Source of the DNA: Candidatus Sediminicultor sextus
GTDB taxonomy: Bacteria; Atribacterota; Phoenicimicrobiia; Phoenicimicrobiales; Phoenicimicrobiaceae
Direction of reading: 5' to 3'
DNA length: 18,704 nt
Assembly (NCBI GenBank): GCA_014894735.1
Contig: JADBKX010000083.1
Coordinates: forward strand, 1-18,704
How positions within the stretch are numbered: position 1 is the first letter of the stretch; each line of letters begins with the position of its first letter. The notes below the pieces were generated by a model. It was given only the letters and a program-made list of their open reading frames with translations. It did not search any database and was not told where the DNA came from. Both the position numbers and the translations under genes were made by a program. Below, one piece after another: positions 1-6,425 of this stretch.

Positions 1-1
1 C

Positions 2-1660
2 CTTGATATTTCTAATGAGTACTTAGGGAAATATAAAATTATTTCACTAAATGGGATGGTAATAAATATAGACGGATCCGTAGATATTTATTCAACCTCA
101 ACAAATTCAGAGAATTCTCAAGAGAGTTTTTATTATGTAGAAAAAGAGATTGAAAAATTAGAAAAAGATATAAAAACTTTAAAAATTAAAGTTGAAAGAA
201 ATGATAATTTTATAGAAAAAAATAACAATATTTATAATTCCCTATGGAAAGAAAATCAGGATATAAAAAGATTGTTACGAGAGAACGAAAAAAACGCAAC
301 GGATAGTATAAATAATATGAACAAGGCAACAGTTTCTGTTAATGAACTAAAAGATGGCTTAAAAAATCTTTTAATTGAAGAAAATAGTATTTTGGAGGAG
401 AGAAAAAATATTTCTGGGAAATTGCGTATCTTGGAAAAATATTACAACACTCTTTCTGAATATTACAAAAATATTAGTCATTCTATAAAAATAATTAATC
501 AAATTGTTACAAGAGGGAACAGTCGTATAAACAATCTTTCCAGAGATATAAATAACCTAAAAAATATTATTCTAATAAATAAAGAAAAACTAATTAGTAT
601 AAAAGAGAAGGCTGAAAATATTTCTCAATACAAAGATGAGCATTCAGTCGATTTAAACGAAAAAAGAAGTACTGTAAAAGAATATAATGAAAAACTTGCC
701 GATATATTAAAAAAGATAAATGAATATAAAATTCAAATAAATAGGTTGAACAAAGAAAATCCTTCTGTTTTAAAGAAAGCAGAAGAGATAGAAGAAATTC
801 TGCAAAGGAAATCCAATCTCTTAAAAAATTTACAACAGGATAAGATAAACCAACAAAAAACGTACGAATCAATCAAAGATAAACAACATAGAGAAGAAAT
901 ATTAGAGGTTCAATATCGGGAAAAACACGTTAACATTGGGGAAGAAGTAAATAAAAATTATAACTTATCGCTGGAAAAATTAGAATTATACGAAAATATA
1001 TCCGGTTCACAGAAAGAAGCTAACCAAAGGATAGATATTTTAAGAGACAACATTATAAAGATGGGACAGATAAACTTTGAGGCAGAAAATAGATACCATA
1101 ATCAGTTGCAGCGTTATAATTCTCTATGCGAAAAATACGACGAGATATGTAAAGCAAAAAAAATTATGGAAATAACGATTTCAGAAATTGACCGAATTGC
1201 CACAGAAAGATTTAAAAAAACATTTAATCAAGTAAAAACCTACTTTACTGATATATTTAAAAAAATGTTTTCCGGTGGGGAAGGGAGATTAATTATTGAA
1301 TCTGAGGAAGATATATTAAACTCCGGAATAGATATAATTGCCTGTCCTCCCGGAAAGAAAACGCAAAATATTGAATTGTTATCCTCCGGTGAAAAAGCCT
1401 TAACTGCTATAGCACTTTTAATGGCCTTGTGGAAAGCAAATCCCAGCCCTTTTTGTCTTTTTGATGAAATAGATACATCTTTAGATGAAGTAAATGCTGA
1501 AAAACTTACCCATATATTAAAGGGGGAAGATTTAAATCGGACGCAATTGGTTCTTATTACCCATCAAAAAACAACGATGGAAGCAGCAGATACATTATAT
1601 GGTATAACCATGGAAGAATCAGGTATCTCAAAATTAGTTTCGGTAAAATTTGAAAAATAA
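2..1660 (+). CDS. smc: Chromosome partition protein SMC, 3' part (hinge end, second coiled-coil arm, C-terminal ATPase half)
   Basis: The reading frame is open to the window edge, so the gene starts upstream; 552 residues are visible. SMC is the DNA-entrapping ATPase of the bacterial condensin and acts with ScpA/ScpB in chromosome folding and segregation. The first residues (YKIISLNGMVIN) match the end of the SMC hinge, where homologues read close to YRIVTLEGDVVN. Then follows a long Lys/Glu/Ile/Asn-rich coiled coil (roughly residues 40-390). The C-terminal head contains the ABC signature LLSSGEKALTA (about residues 459-469) and Walker B with D-loop, CLFDEIDTSLDE. The distance from hinge to C-terminus is normal for the family. 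Oddities: the signature reads LSSGE where SMC proteins usually have LSGGE, and the glycine-rich patch normally ending the hinge is degenerate. ftsY follows at once, as in Firmicutes. The identification is firm; the N-terminal Walker A half is outside the window. Confidence 0.95.
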   Translation, partial: LDISNEYLGKYKIISLNGMVINIDGSVDIYSTSTNSENSQESFYYVEKEIEKLEKDIKTLKIKVERNDNFIEKNNNIYNSLWKENQDIKRLLRENEKNATDSINNMNKATVSVNELKDGLKNLLIEENSILEERKNISGKLRILEKYYNTLSEYYKNISHSIKIINQIVTRGNSRINNLSRDINNLKNIILINKEKLISIKEKAENISQYKDEHSVDLNEKRSTVKEYNEKLADILKKINEYKIQINRLNKENPSVLKKAEEIEEILQRKSNLLKNLQQDKINQQKTYESIKDKQHREEILEVQYREKHVNIGEEVNKNYNLSLEKLELYENISGSQKEANQRIDILRDNIIKMGQINFEAENRYHNQLQRYNSLCEKYDEICKAKKIMEITISEIDRIATERFKKTFNQVKTYFTDIFKKMFSGGEGRLIIESEEDILNSGIDIIACPPGKKTQNIELLSSGEKALTAIALLMALWKANPSPFCLFDEIDTSLDEVNAEKLTHILKGEDLNRTQLVLITHQKTTMEAADTLYGITMEESGISKLVSVKFEK

Positions 1661-1682
1661 GTTAAAATGGATAATAAAAATC

Positions 1683-2603
1683 ATGAATATAAAAAATATA
1701 TTTTCCCAATTTAAAGAAGGGCTATATAAAACAAGGAAAGAATTTTCTAATAAATTAGGATTTTTATTTAGTAATTCTAAAGATAAAATAGATTTTTTAG
1801 AAAAATTAGAAGAGTTATTAATATTATCTGACTTAGGAACCTCCGCTACTGCAGAGATAATGAATGAATTTCAGCAGATTAATTTTAGAGAATATAAGGA
1901 AAATAACTTTATATTTTTCAAAGAGAAATTAAAGGTTATCCTGATAGATATCTTAAATTCAACTGCACCTGATATTAAGATTAATGAAAATAGATTAAAT
2001 ATAATAATGCTGGTAGGGGTAAATGGTTCAGGAAAAACTTCAATAGCAGGTAAGATTGCTTATCGTTTAAAAAATATAAATAATGATATAATTATGGTTC
2101 CTGCCGATACCTTTAGAGCAGCAGCAATACAGCAACTTAAGATTTTAGCTTGTAAGGTAGGAGCAGAAATGATAAATACCAAAGAAGGTGCTGACCCGGC
2201 TTCGGTCGTATATGATGGGATCAGTGCAGCTCGAGCCCGGAAAAAGAATATAGTTATAATCGATACTGCCGGAAGACTTCATACTAAGACAAATTTAATG
2301 AATGAATTGGAAAAGATAAAAAGGGTAATCCAAAAAGAGGCTAATGATTGCTCATTAGAGATATTACAAACCATTGATGCTACCATGGGCCAGAATGCTA
2401 TAGCTCAAGCAGAATTTTTTAACAAATCTTTAGGAGTTACCGGAATTGCCCTTACTAAAATGGATGGAACAGCCAAGGGGGGAATAGTAATTGCTATAAA
2501 AAAAGAGTTAGATATCCCGGTTAAATTAATTAGCTGTGGAGAAAAATTAAATAATTTATATGATTTTAAAGCTGAAAAATTTGTTGAAGCTCTTCTTGAT
2601 TGA
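1683..2603 (+). CDS. ftsY: Signal recognition particle receptor FtsY
   Basis: GTPase that docks the SRP-ribosome complex at the membrane by forming a twin-GTPase dimer with Ffh. It is 306 residues from this ATG. The NG domain is complete: N-domain segment KTRKEF, P-loop GVNGSGKT (112-119), DTFRAAA, DTAGR, the DATMGQN segment, TKMDG specificity motif and a C-terminal GEKLNNLYDF closing motif. The long acidic A domain of enterobacterial FtsY is absent, as in compact Gram-positive forms. An in-frame TTG at 1650 would add 11 residues (MKNKLKWIIKI) and overlap smc by 11 bases. The ATG at 1683 was preferred because MNIKNIFSQFKEGLYKTR resembles FtsY N-termini; neither start has a convincing Shine-Dalgarno. 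The closing motif has ISCGE and LNNL where relatives usually have IGVGE and DDL, a small divergence. It is probably co-transcribed with smc. Confidence 0.94.
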   Translation: MNIKNIFSQFKEGLYKTRKEFSNKLGFLFSNSKDKIDFLEKLEELLILSDLGTSATAEIMNEFQQINFREYKENNFIFFKEKLKVILIDILNSTAPDIKINENRLNIIMLVGVNGSGKTSIAGKIAYRLKNINNDIIMVPADTFRAAAIQQLKILACKVGAEMINTKEGADPASVVYDGISAARARKKNIVIIDTAGRLHTKTNLMNELEKIKRVIQKEANDCSLEILQTIDATMGQNAIAQAEFFNKSLGVTGIALTKMDGTAKGGIVIAIKKELDIPVKLISCGEKLNNLYDFKAEKFVEALLD

Positions 2604-2628
2604 CACTAAAGATAATTTTCTATATACT
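2600..2628 (+). promoter_or_regulatory. Predicted sigma-70-type promoter for ffh
   Basis: TTGACA (2600-2605, a perfect -35) is followed by a 17-base spacer and TATACT (2623-2628, five of six matches to TATAAT). The -35 box overlaps the ftsY stop codon (2601-2603). Transcription would begin around 2635 and give ffh a leader of about 60 bases. This is the only TTGACA found in or at the edge of non-coding DNA in the window. It would let ffh and the downstream ribosomal genes be expressed independently of smc-ftsY. It is a sequence match only. Confidence 0.62.
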
Positions 2629-2694
2629 TATAAAGGCATTTTGTCGGAATTGAAAATTAATAGATAAACTAAAGTTAAGAGGATTTATTTTTTT

Positions 2695-4017
2695 ATGTTT
2701 GCCAGCCTTACTGATAAATTTCAGACAATATTTAAAAAGATAAAAAACAAGGGAAAATTAAATGAAAATGATATAAAAAATTGTCTTCATGAAATTCGCA
2801 TAGCCCTTTTAGAAGCAGATGTAAATTACAAAGTGGTAAAAGAATTTATAGATAGTTTGCATGATAAAATACAACAGGAAAAGATTTCCGAAAGCCTATC
2901 ACCTACTCAACAAATTATAAAAATTGTAAATGGGGAGATAACTTTAACATTAGGGTGCAAACAAAATGACCTTAGTATCAGTCCTGCCCCTCCTACTATT
3001 ATAATGTTAGTGGGATTGCAGGGAACCGGTAAAACAACAACAGCCGTAAAATTAGCTAATTACTTTAGAAAAAAAGGGCATCTACCGCTTTTAATAGCAA
3101 CAGATATATACAGACCGGCAGCTATCGAACAACTTCAGGTATTAGGTGAAAAATCAAATTTACCGGTTTTTTCTATGGGTAAAAACGAAAGTGCAGTAAA
3201 TATTGTTAAAGCTGCCATAAAATATTCGTCTAAAAAAAATAACGATGTGTTAATTATTGACACCGCCGGAAGATTACATATAGATGATAAACTAATGAAT
3301 GAATTACAAGAGATTAATGAAAATATTCCTCTTCAGGAAAAATTATTGATAGTAGATGCTATGGCCGGACAGGATGCGGTAAATTCAGCTAAAGTGTTTT
3401 GTGATAAAATAAAAGTAAGCGGAATTATTCTGACCAAATTGGATGGTGACACTCGGGGGGGAGTAGCTTTATCCTTGAAAAAAGTTTTAGGAGTACCTAT
3501 TAAGTTTATAGGCATAGGCGAAAAGGTTGATAACTTTGAACCTTTTCATCCAGAAAGAATGGCTTCTCGGATATTGGGTATGGGTGATGTCTTAACACTA
3601 ATAGAAAAAGTTGAAACTGCTTACAGTAAGGATGAATTAGAAAAATTAGACAAAAAGATGAAGGACCATAATTTTGATTTAAATGATTTTTATTTGCAGC
3701 TAAAAAAAATGAAAAATATTGGTTCAGTAGATCAGATTATGGATATGGTTCCAGGATTTAATAATTTAAAAAATAGAATAGATATTGCAAAATTAGGAGA
3801 TAGAGAGGGTGAACTAAAGAAAATTGAAGCTATTATAAGTTCTATGACTGTTGAAGAAAGGGAAAATCCTTCTATAATTAACGGAAACAGAAGGAAAAGA
3901 ATATCCAGGGGGAGCGGAACACAGCTTTCTGATATAAATAGATTGCTCAAACAATTTTATCAGATAAAAGAAATGTTTAAAAAGGGACCAAAACTAAAAA
4001 GTTTTTCTTTTAATTAA
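2695..4017 (+). CDS. ffh: Signal recognition particle protein Ffh (SRP54 homologue)
   Basis: GTPase and RNA-binding subunit of the SRP; it binds signal sequences on nascent chains and 4.5S/6S RNA, then delivers ribosomes to FtsY. At 440 residues it is of usual length. Visible parts: helical N domain (1-100), P-loop GLQGTGKT (107-114), DIYRPAAIEQL, DTAGR, VDAMAGQDAV, TKLDGDTRGG and GIGEKVDNFEPF, then the M domain. The M domain carries the finger/linker region and the SRP-RNA-binding motif NGNRRKRISRGSG (RRKR at 399-402). The start ATG has a Shine-Dalgarno AAGAGGA at 2677-2683. It is separated from ftsY by 91 bases that carry a strong promoter match. The regulator-like YlxM usually found before ffh in Firmicutes is not present. 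All key residues appear intact. Confidence 0.97.
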   Translation: MFASLTDKFQTIFKKIKNKGKLNENDIKNCLHEIRIALLEADVNYKVVKEFIDSLHDKIQQEKISESLSPTQQIIKIVNGEITLTLGCKQNDLSISPAPPTIIMLVGLQGTGKTTTAVKLANYFRKKGHLPLLIATDIYRPAAIEQLQVLGEKSNLPVFSMGKNESAVNIVKAAIKYSSKKNNDVLIIDTAGRLHIDDKLMNELQEINENIPLQEKLLIVDAMAGQDAVNSAKVFCDKIKVSGIILTKLDGDTRGGVALSLKKVLGVPIKFIGIGEKVDNFEPFHPERMASRILGMGDVLTLIEKVETAYSKDELEKLDKKMKDHNFDLNDFYLQLKKMKNIGSVDQIMDMVPGFNNLKNRIDIAKLGDREGELKKIEAIISSMTVEERENPSIINGNRRKRISRGSGTQLSDINRLLKQFYQIKEMFKKGPKLKSFSFN

Positions 4018-4030
4018 ATTGGCCATTAGT

Positions 4031-4068
4031 ATAATTCGTATTTCGTATCTCGTGAATCGTATCTCGCA
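4031..4068 (+). repeat. Heptamer (STRR-like) direct repeat, TCGTA word
   Basis: Five consecutive 7-base units from 4034 fit the consensus NNTCGTA (for example ATTCGTA, TTTCGTA), the last ones with one change each. It lies in the 229-base ffh-rpsP gap. Less regular heptads (AGGTAGC, GGGTATA) follow to about 4110. The reverse complement of the word GTGAATCGTAT recurs near the end of the window. Confidence 0.7.
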
Positions 4069-4112
4069 ATATAGCAGGTAGCGGGTATAACGCAATAATA
4101 GGTAATGGATAA

Positions 4113-4146
4113 TTTGTAGGGGCACGATAAAACGTGCCCCTACAAA
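4113..4146. repeat. Perfect 14-bp palindromic hairpin element
   Basis: TTTGTAGGGGCACG (4113-4126) is exactly complementary to CGTGCCCCTACAAA (4133-4146), with a 6-base loop ATAAAA. No T-run follows, so it is not a canonical Rho-independent terminator. Its GC-rich core stands out in an AT-rich gap. From memory, TGTAGGGGCACG-type palindromes are dispersed repeats in a number of unrelated bacterial genomes; that is recall, not a search result. It could act as a REP-like element, an mRNA 3'-end stabiliser of ffh, or a mobile palindrome. Confidence 0.72.
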
Positions 4147-4169
4147 TGCCAAAGGACAAAGGAAGATAG

Positions 4170-4189
4170 ATTCCCGTTTCCACGGGAAT
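4170..4189. repeat. Short palindromic element, 8-bp stem with 4-base loop
   Basis: ATTCCCGT (4170-4177) is exactly complementary to ACGGGAAT (4182-4189) around the loop TTCC, followed by GACAG. It resembles the dispersed TTCCCGC..GCGGGAATGAC palindromes seen in many bacterial genomes (recall). It lies 23 bases after the larger palindrome at 4113-4146 and about 57 bases before rpsP. Confidence 0.6.
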
Positions 4190-4233
4190 GACAGATTAAA
4201 AAATTAGAAAATAAAAAATGTAAATAACAGAAT

Positions 4234-4238
4234 GGAGG
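4234..4238 (+). promoter_or_regulatory. Shine-Dalgarno site that fixes the rpsP start
   Basis: GGAGG lies 8 bases before the ATG at 4247. The upstream in-frame ATG at 4232 overlaps this site and would have no ribosome binding site of its own, so 4247 is the start. Confidence 0.8.
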
Positions 4239-4246
4239 CAAAATTA

Positions 4247-4495
4247 ATGTCAGTGAAAATTAAACTTAGAAGAGAAGGTGGCAAAAAAAAACCTTTTTAC
4301 AAAGTAGTGGCAATTGATTCAAGGAAAGCTTGTAACGCTAAATTTATAGAGCAATTAGGATATTATCAACCACTTTCCGACCCTTATATTTTTAAGATTG
4401 ACCAGGAAGCAAGTTTAAAATGGATCGAAAAGGGTGCTCAACTTTCAACAACGGTAAAAGATTTATTTGAGAAAGAAGGAATATTAAAAAAATAG
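4247..4495 (+). CDS. rpsP: 30S ribosomal protein S16
   Basis: Small-subunit protein that binds 16S rRNA early in 30S assembly. It is 82 residues, normal for S16. The N-terminus MSVKIKLRREGGKKKPFYKVVAIDSR matches the family pattern of a conserved basic start, then KKPFY and the DSR motif. IEQLGYYQPL and the C-terminal GAQLSTTVKDLFEKEGI are also typical. The start is set by GGAGG at 4234-4238; an in-frame ATG 15 bases upstream was rejected because it overlaps that site. It heads the rpsP-khpA-rimM-trmD-rplS cluster conserved in many bacteria. The 229-base gap before it is filled with repeats and contains no obvious strong promoter, so transcription may read through from ffh. Confidence 0.96.
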   Translation: MSVKIKLRREGGKKKPFYKVVAIDSRKACNAKFIEQLGYYQPLSDPYIFKIDQEASLKWIEKGAQLSTTVKDLFEKEGILKK

Positions 4496-4516
4496 ATAAG
4501 TCCTAAGGAGATTATT

Positions 4517-4747
4517 TTGAGAGAACTTATTGAATTAATTATAAAAGGGATAGTAGACAATCCAAACCAAGTAGAGATAAATGAAATTATCGGTGAAAAA
4601 TCATCGATATTTGAAATAAAGGTTGATCCTAATGACATAGGTAAAGTAATAGGAAAGCAAGGCAGAAATATAAAGTCAATAAGAACTATAGTAAATGCTG
4701 CAGCACAGAAGGATGATAAGCGAGTGGTTATCGAAATTGTCGATTAA
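4517..4747 (+). CDS. khpA: KH-domain RNA-binding protein KhpA (YlqC family)
   Basis: Small RNA-binding protein of 76 residues made almost entirely of one KH domain. The GxxG loop is GKQG at residues 46-49, within DIGKVIGKQGRNIKSIR. Known members (YlqC/KhpA) sit between rpsP and rimM and, with KhpB, affect cell division and RNA metabolism in Gram-positive bacteria; the exact role here is inferred from family and position. The start is TTG at 4517, supported by TAAGGAG at 4504-4510, with only 21 bases between the rpsP stop and this start, so the two are surely one operon. The C-terminal VVIEIVD is the usual last beta strand. Recognition is strong. Confidence 0.93.
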   Translation: MRELIELIIKGIVDNPNQVEINEIIGEKSSIFEIKVDPNDIGKVIGKQGRNIKSIRTIVNAAAQKDDKRVVIEIVD

Positions 4748-4748
4748 A

Positions 4749-4797
4749 TTAGTCTTTAGTGTATTAGTCGTTAGTGAATAGTCAATAGTCGTTAGTA
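4749..4797 (+). repeat. Heptamer (STRR-like) direct repeat, TAGT word
   Basis: TAGT recurs seven times, starting at 4750, 4757, 4765, 4772, 4779, 4786 and 4793; all spacings are 7 except one of 8. The consensus unit is NTAGTNN (TTAGTCT, AATAGTC). The array starts right after the khpA stop codon. Bases 4763-4782 recur exactly at 18653-18672. Confidence 0.82.
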
Positions 4798-4812
4798 TTA
4801 AATACACGTTTT

Positions 4813-4840
4813 CAGTTCTCAGTTCTCGGTTTTCAGTAAG
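4813..4840 (+). repeat. Heptamer (STRR-like) direct repeat, CAGTTCT word
   Basis: Four 7-base units run CAGTTCT, CAGTTCT, CGGTTTT, CAGTAAG. The first two are identical and the rest degenerate. It is only 15 bases from the end of the TAGT array and uses an unrelated word. Confidence 0.68.
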
Positions 4841-4902
4841 TAAGGCTGTATTACTTGTTCTATTAACCGGTTGGCAATTGGGTAACTGACTAATCAACAA
4901 GG

Positions 4903-4944
4903 GATGTAATGTGTAACATGTGATAAGTAATGTGTAGCAACTAA
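4903..4944 (+). repeat. Heptamer (STRR-like) direct repeat, GTAA word
   Basis: Six 7-base units fit NNNGTAA loosely (GATGTAA, TGTGTAA, CATGTGA, then three more ending in CAACTAA). It is the third word family in the khpA-rimM gap. It is degenerate, so less certain than the TAGT array. Confidence 0.55.
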
Positions 4945-4962
4945 CTGTTTTTATAATTTCAT

Positions 4963-5011
4963 AAATTTAATCTCATTACTCATTACTTATTGCTGTATTT
5001 TATACGAGATG
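4963..5011 (+). repeat. Dispersed 49-base repeat (copy 1), heptamer CTCATTA core, before rimM
   Basis: The core has heptads CTCATTA (4972), CTCATTA (4979), CTTATTG (4986) and CTGTATT (4993), then TTATACGAGATG. The whole block aligns with 10371-10421 before der, with only a few substitutions and one 2-base length difference. Both copies end a few bases before a Shine-Dalgarno, so the repeat forms part of the 5' leader in both places. Confidence 0.75.
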
Positions 5012-5031
5012 CGAATTAAGGAGAAATTTTA

Positions 5032-5541
5032 TTGAATCAAGAATTTATTATAATTGGTAAAGTGGTTTCTACCCAGGGCAATAAAGGGGAAGTTAACGTT
5101 TTGCCCCTTACCGATTCAATTGACAGATTTAAAAATTTAGTTGCTGTTTTTTTAAGTAATAACAATTGCCAAACAATATTAAATATAGAGAAAATAAGAA
5201 TAAAAAAAGATACGGTTATTTTAAAATTAAAGGATATAGAAAATATCAAAGAAGCCAAAACGATAGTAGGGTCTTTTCTTGAAATTGAAAGAAAAAATGC
5301 TGTAAAACTACCAAAAGACACTTATTTTATCTTTGAGATAATTGGCCTTGAAGTATATACTGAAAATAATGTTTTTCTGGGAAAAGTAGAAAATGTGATA
5401 AGCACGGGAAGTAATGATGTATATATAGTTAAAGGAAAAAATAAAAAAGAATTGTTTGTCCCGGCTATTCGCGAAGTTATAAAGAATGTTAGTTTAGAAA
5501 AAAAACGAATTACCATAAGCATGGTAGATGGATTAATATGA
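5032..5541 (+). CDS. rimM: Ribosome maturation factor RimM
   Basis: RimM assists maturation of the 30S head and binds S19. It is 169 residues, typical length. The N-terminal RimM domain begins EFIIIGKVVSTQGNKGEVNVLPLTD, matching the family pattern of a GK.v...G..GevkV..lTD opening. The C-terminal PRC-barrel (from about residue 97) contains YFIFEIIGLEVYTE, then LGKVENVISTGSNDVYIV, LFVPAIREVIKNV and a final VDGLI, all expected. The start TTG at 5032 has AAGGAGA at 5018-5024, 7 bases upstream. The stop overlaps the trmD start by four bases (ATGA), indicating translational coupling. A 284-base repeat-filled gap separates it from khpA, unusual for this normally tight cluster. Confidence 0.95.
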   Translation: MNQEFIIIGKVVSTQGNKGEVNVLPLTDSIDRFKNLVAVFLSNNNCQTILNIEKIRIKKDTVILKLKDIENIKEAKTIVGSFLEIERKNAVKLPKDTYFIFEIIGLEVYTENNVFLGKVENVISTGSNDVYIVKGKNKKELFVPAIREVIKNVSLEKKRITISMVDGLI

Positions 5542-6329
5542 TAAATGATTGTTTAGAAATTAATATATTAACTATTTTCCCCAATATGTTTAAAGGCCCT
5601 TTTTCCGAAAGCATATTAAATAAGGCTCAAGAAAAAGGATTGATCAAAATAAATCTAATTGACCTTAGGGATTTTACTCTGGACAAACATAAGACTGTAG
5701 ATGATTACTCTTATGGCGGAGGGCCTGGTATGGTTTTAAAGCCTCAACCAATTTGGGATGCTGTAGAGGTGATAAAAAAAAACAAATCTCCATTACCTTT
5801 AAAAATTATAATAACTTCTGCACAGGGGCAAATTTTTAACCAGGGGATGGCTAAAGATTTGTCGAAGGAAAATAGATTATTAATCATTTGCGGTCGATAT
5901 GAGGGCATAGATGAACGGATACCTCAGCTTCTCGATGCAGAGGAAGTATCAATCGGCAACTTTGTAGTTAGCGGAGGAGAATTACCAGCTATGTTACTGG
6001 TAGATGCAATTTCGAGAATGATTCCCGGAGTTTTAGGAAAAGAAGAATCTATGGTCAATGATTCATTTTATAACGGGTATCTTGATTTTCCTCATTATAC
6101 CAGACCGGATGATTTTAAAGGTCTTAAAGTTCCGGATATATTACTTTCGGGCAATCATAAAGAAATCGAAGAATGGAGAAGTAAACATTCTCTATTAAGA
6201 ACTTTGATTAGAAGGCCTGAAATTTTTGTAAATAAAAAATTGTCTAAAAGAGAGTTAACTTTTCTTAAAGAATTAGAAAAGGGCTTTATGAAAGATTATG
6301 GTAAAAAGGTAAAAAAAGACAGAGAATAA
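5538..6329 (+). CDS. trmD: tRNA (guanine-N1)-methyltransferase TrmD
   Basis: SPOUT-class enzyme that uses S-adenosylmethionine to make m1G37 next to the anticodon, preventing +1 frameshifting. It is 263 residues, slightly longer than the common 240-250. Motifs: ILTIFPNMF start, VDDYSYGGGPGMV (GGGPG at 60-64), IICGRYEGIDERI (CGRYEG from 118), the knotted SAM-binding segment SIGNFVVSGGELPAM (138 onward), RMIPGVLG and LDFPHYTRP, then LLSGNHKEIEEWR. The SIGN segment has Asn where many homologues have Asp (SIGDYVL.GGE), a minor change. Its ATG overlaps the rimM stop by four bases. The basic tail (KKVKKDRE) accounts for the extra length. Function is secure. Confidence 0.97.
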   Translation: MINDCLEINILTIFPNMFKGPFSESILNKAQEKGLIKINLIDLRDFTLDKHKTVDDYSYGGGPGMVLKPQPIWDAVEVIKKNKSPLPLKIIITSAQGQIFNQGMAKDLSKENRLLIICGRYEGIDERIPQLLDAEEVSIGNFVVSGGELPAMLLVDAISRMIPGVLGKEESMVNDSFYNGYLDFPHYTRPDDFKGLKVPDILLSGNHKEIEEWRSKHSLLRTLIRRPEIFVNKKLSKRELTFLKELEKGFMKDYGKKVKKDRE

Positions 6330-6409
6330 AAATATAAAAAAATGATGTGGCCTAGGACATGAAGAGAGCGTATAGTGAATAATTAGAAAATGTTATTTAA
6401 AAAATATTT

Positions 6410-6416
6410 AGGAAGG
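6410..6416 (+). promoter_or_regulatory. Shine-Dalgarno site that fixes the rplS start
   Basis: AGGAAGG lies 9 bases before the ATG at 6426. In-frame ATGs at 6390 and 6417 are upstream of, or abut, this site, so 6426 is the supported start and gives an N-terminus of normal L19 length. Confidence 0.7.
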
Positions 6417-6425
6417 ATGATTTTT

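Noticed and set aside
594..872. Open frame on the minus strand within smc
   Set aside because: It lies in the antisense of an AT-rich coiled-coil region, has no recognisable motif and no start signal; all other minus-strand frames here are similar shadows.
1650..1682. TTG start for ftsY at 1650, 11 residues longer
   Set aside because: No Shine-Dalgarno, overlap with smc, and an N-terminal extension unlike FtsY; kept as a possible alternative.
4030..4035. Perfect TATAAT possibly acting as a -10 box before rpsP
   Set aside because: No acceptable -35 box lies 16-18 bases upstream (CTTTTA type), and it overlaps the beginning of the repeat array in very AT-rich DNA.
4113..4146. Rho-independent terminator after ffh
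   Set aside because: The stem is perfect, but no U-run follows (TGCCAAAGG) and it is about 95 bases after the stop; a dispersed palindrome is the better reading.
4031..5011. CRISPR array
   Set aside because: Repeats are degenerate 7-mers without spacers, and no cas genes are present in the window.
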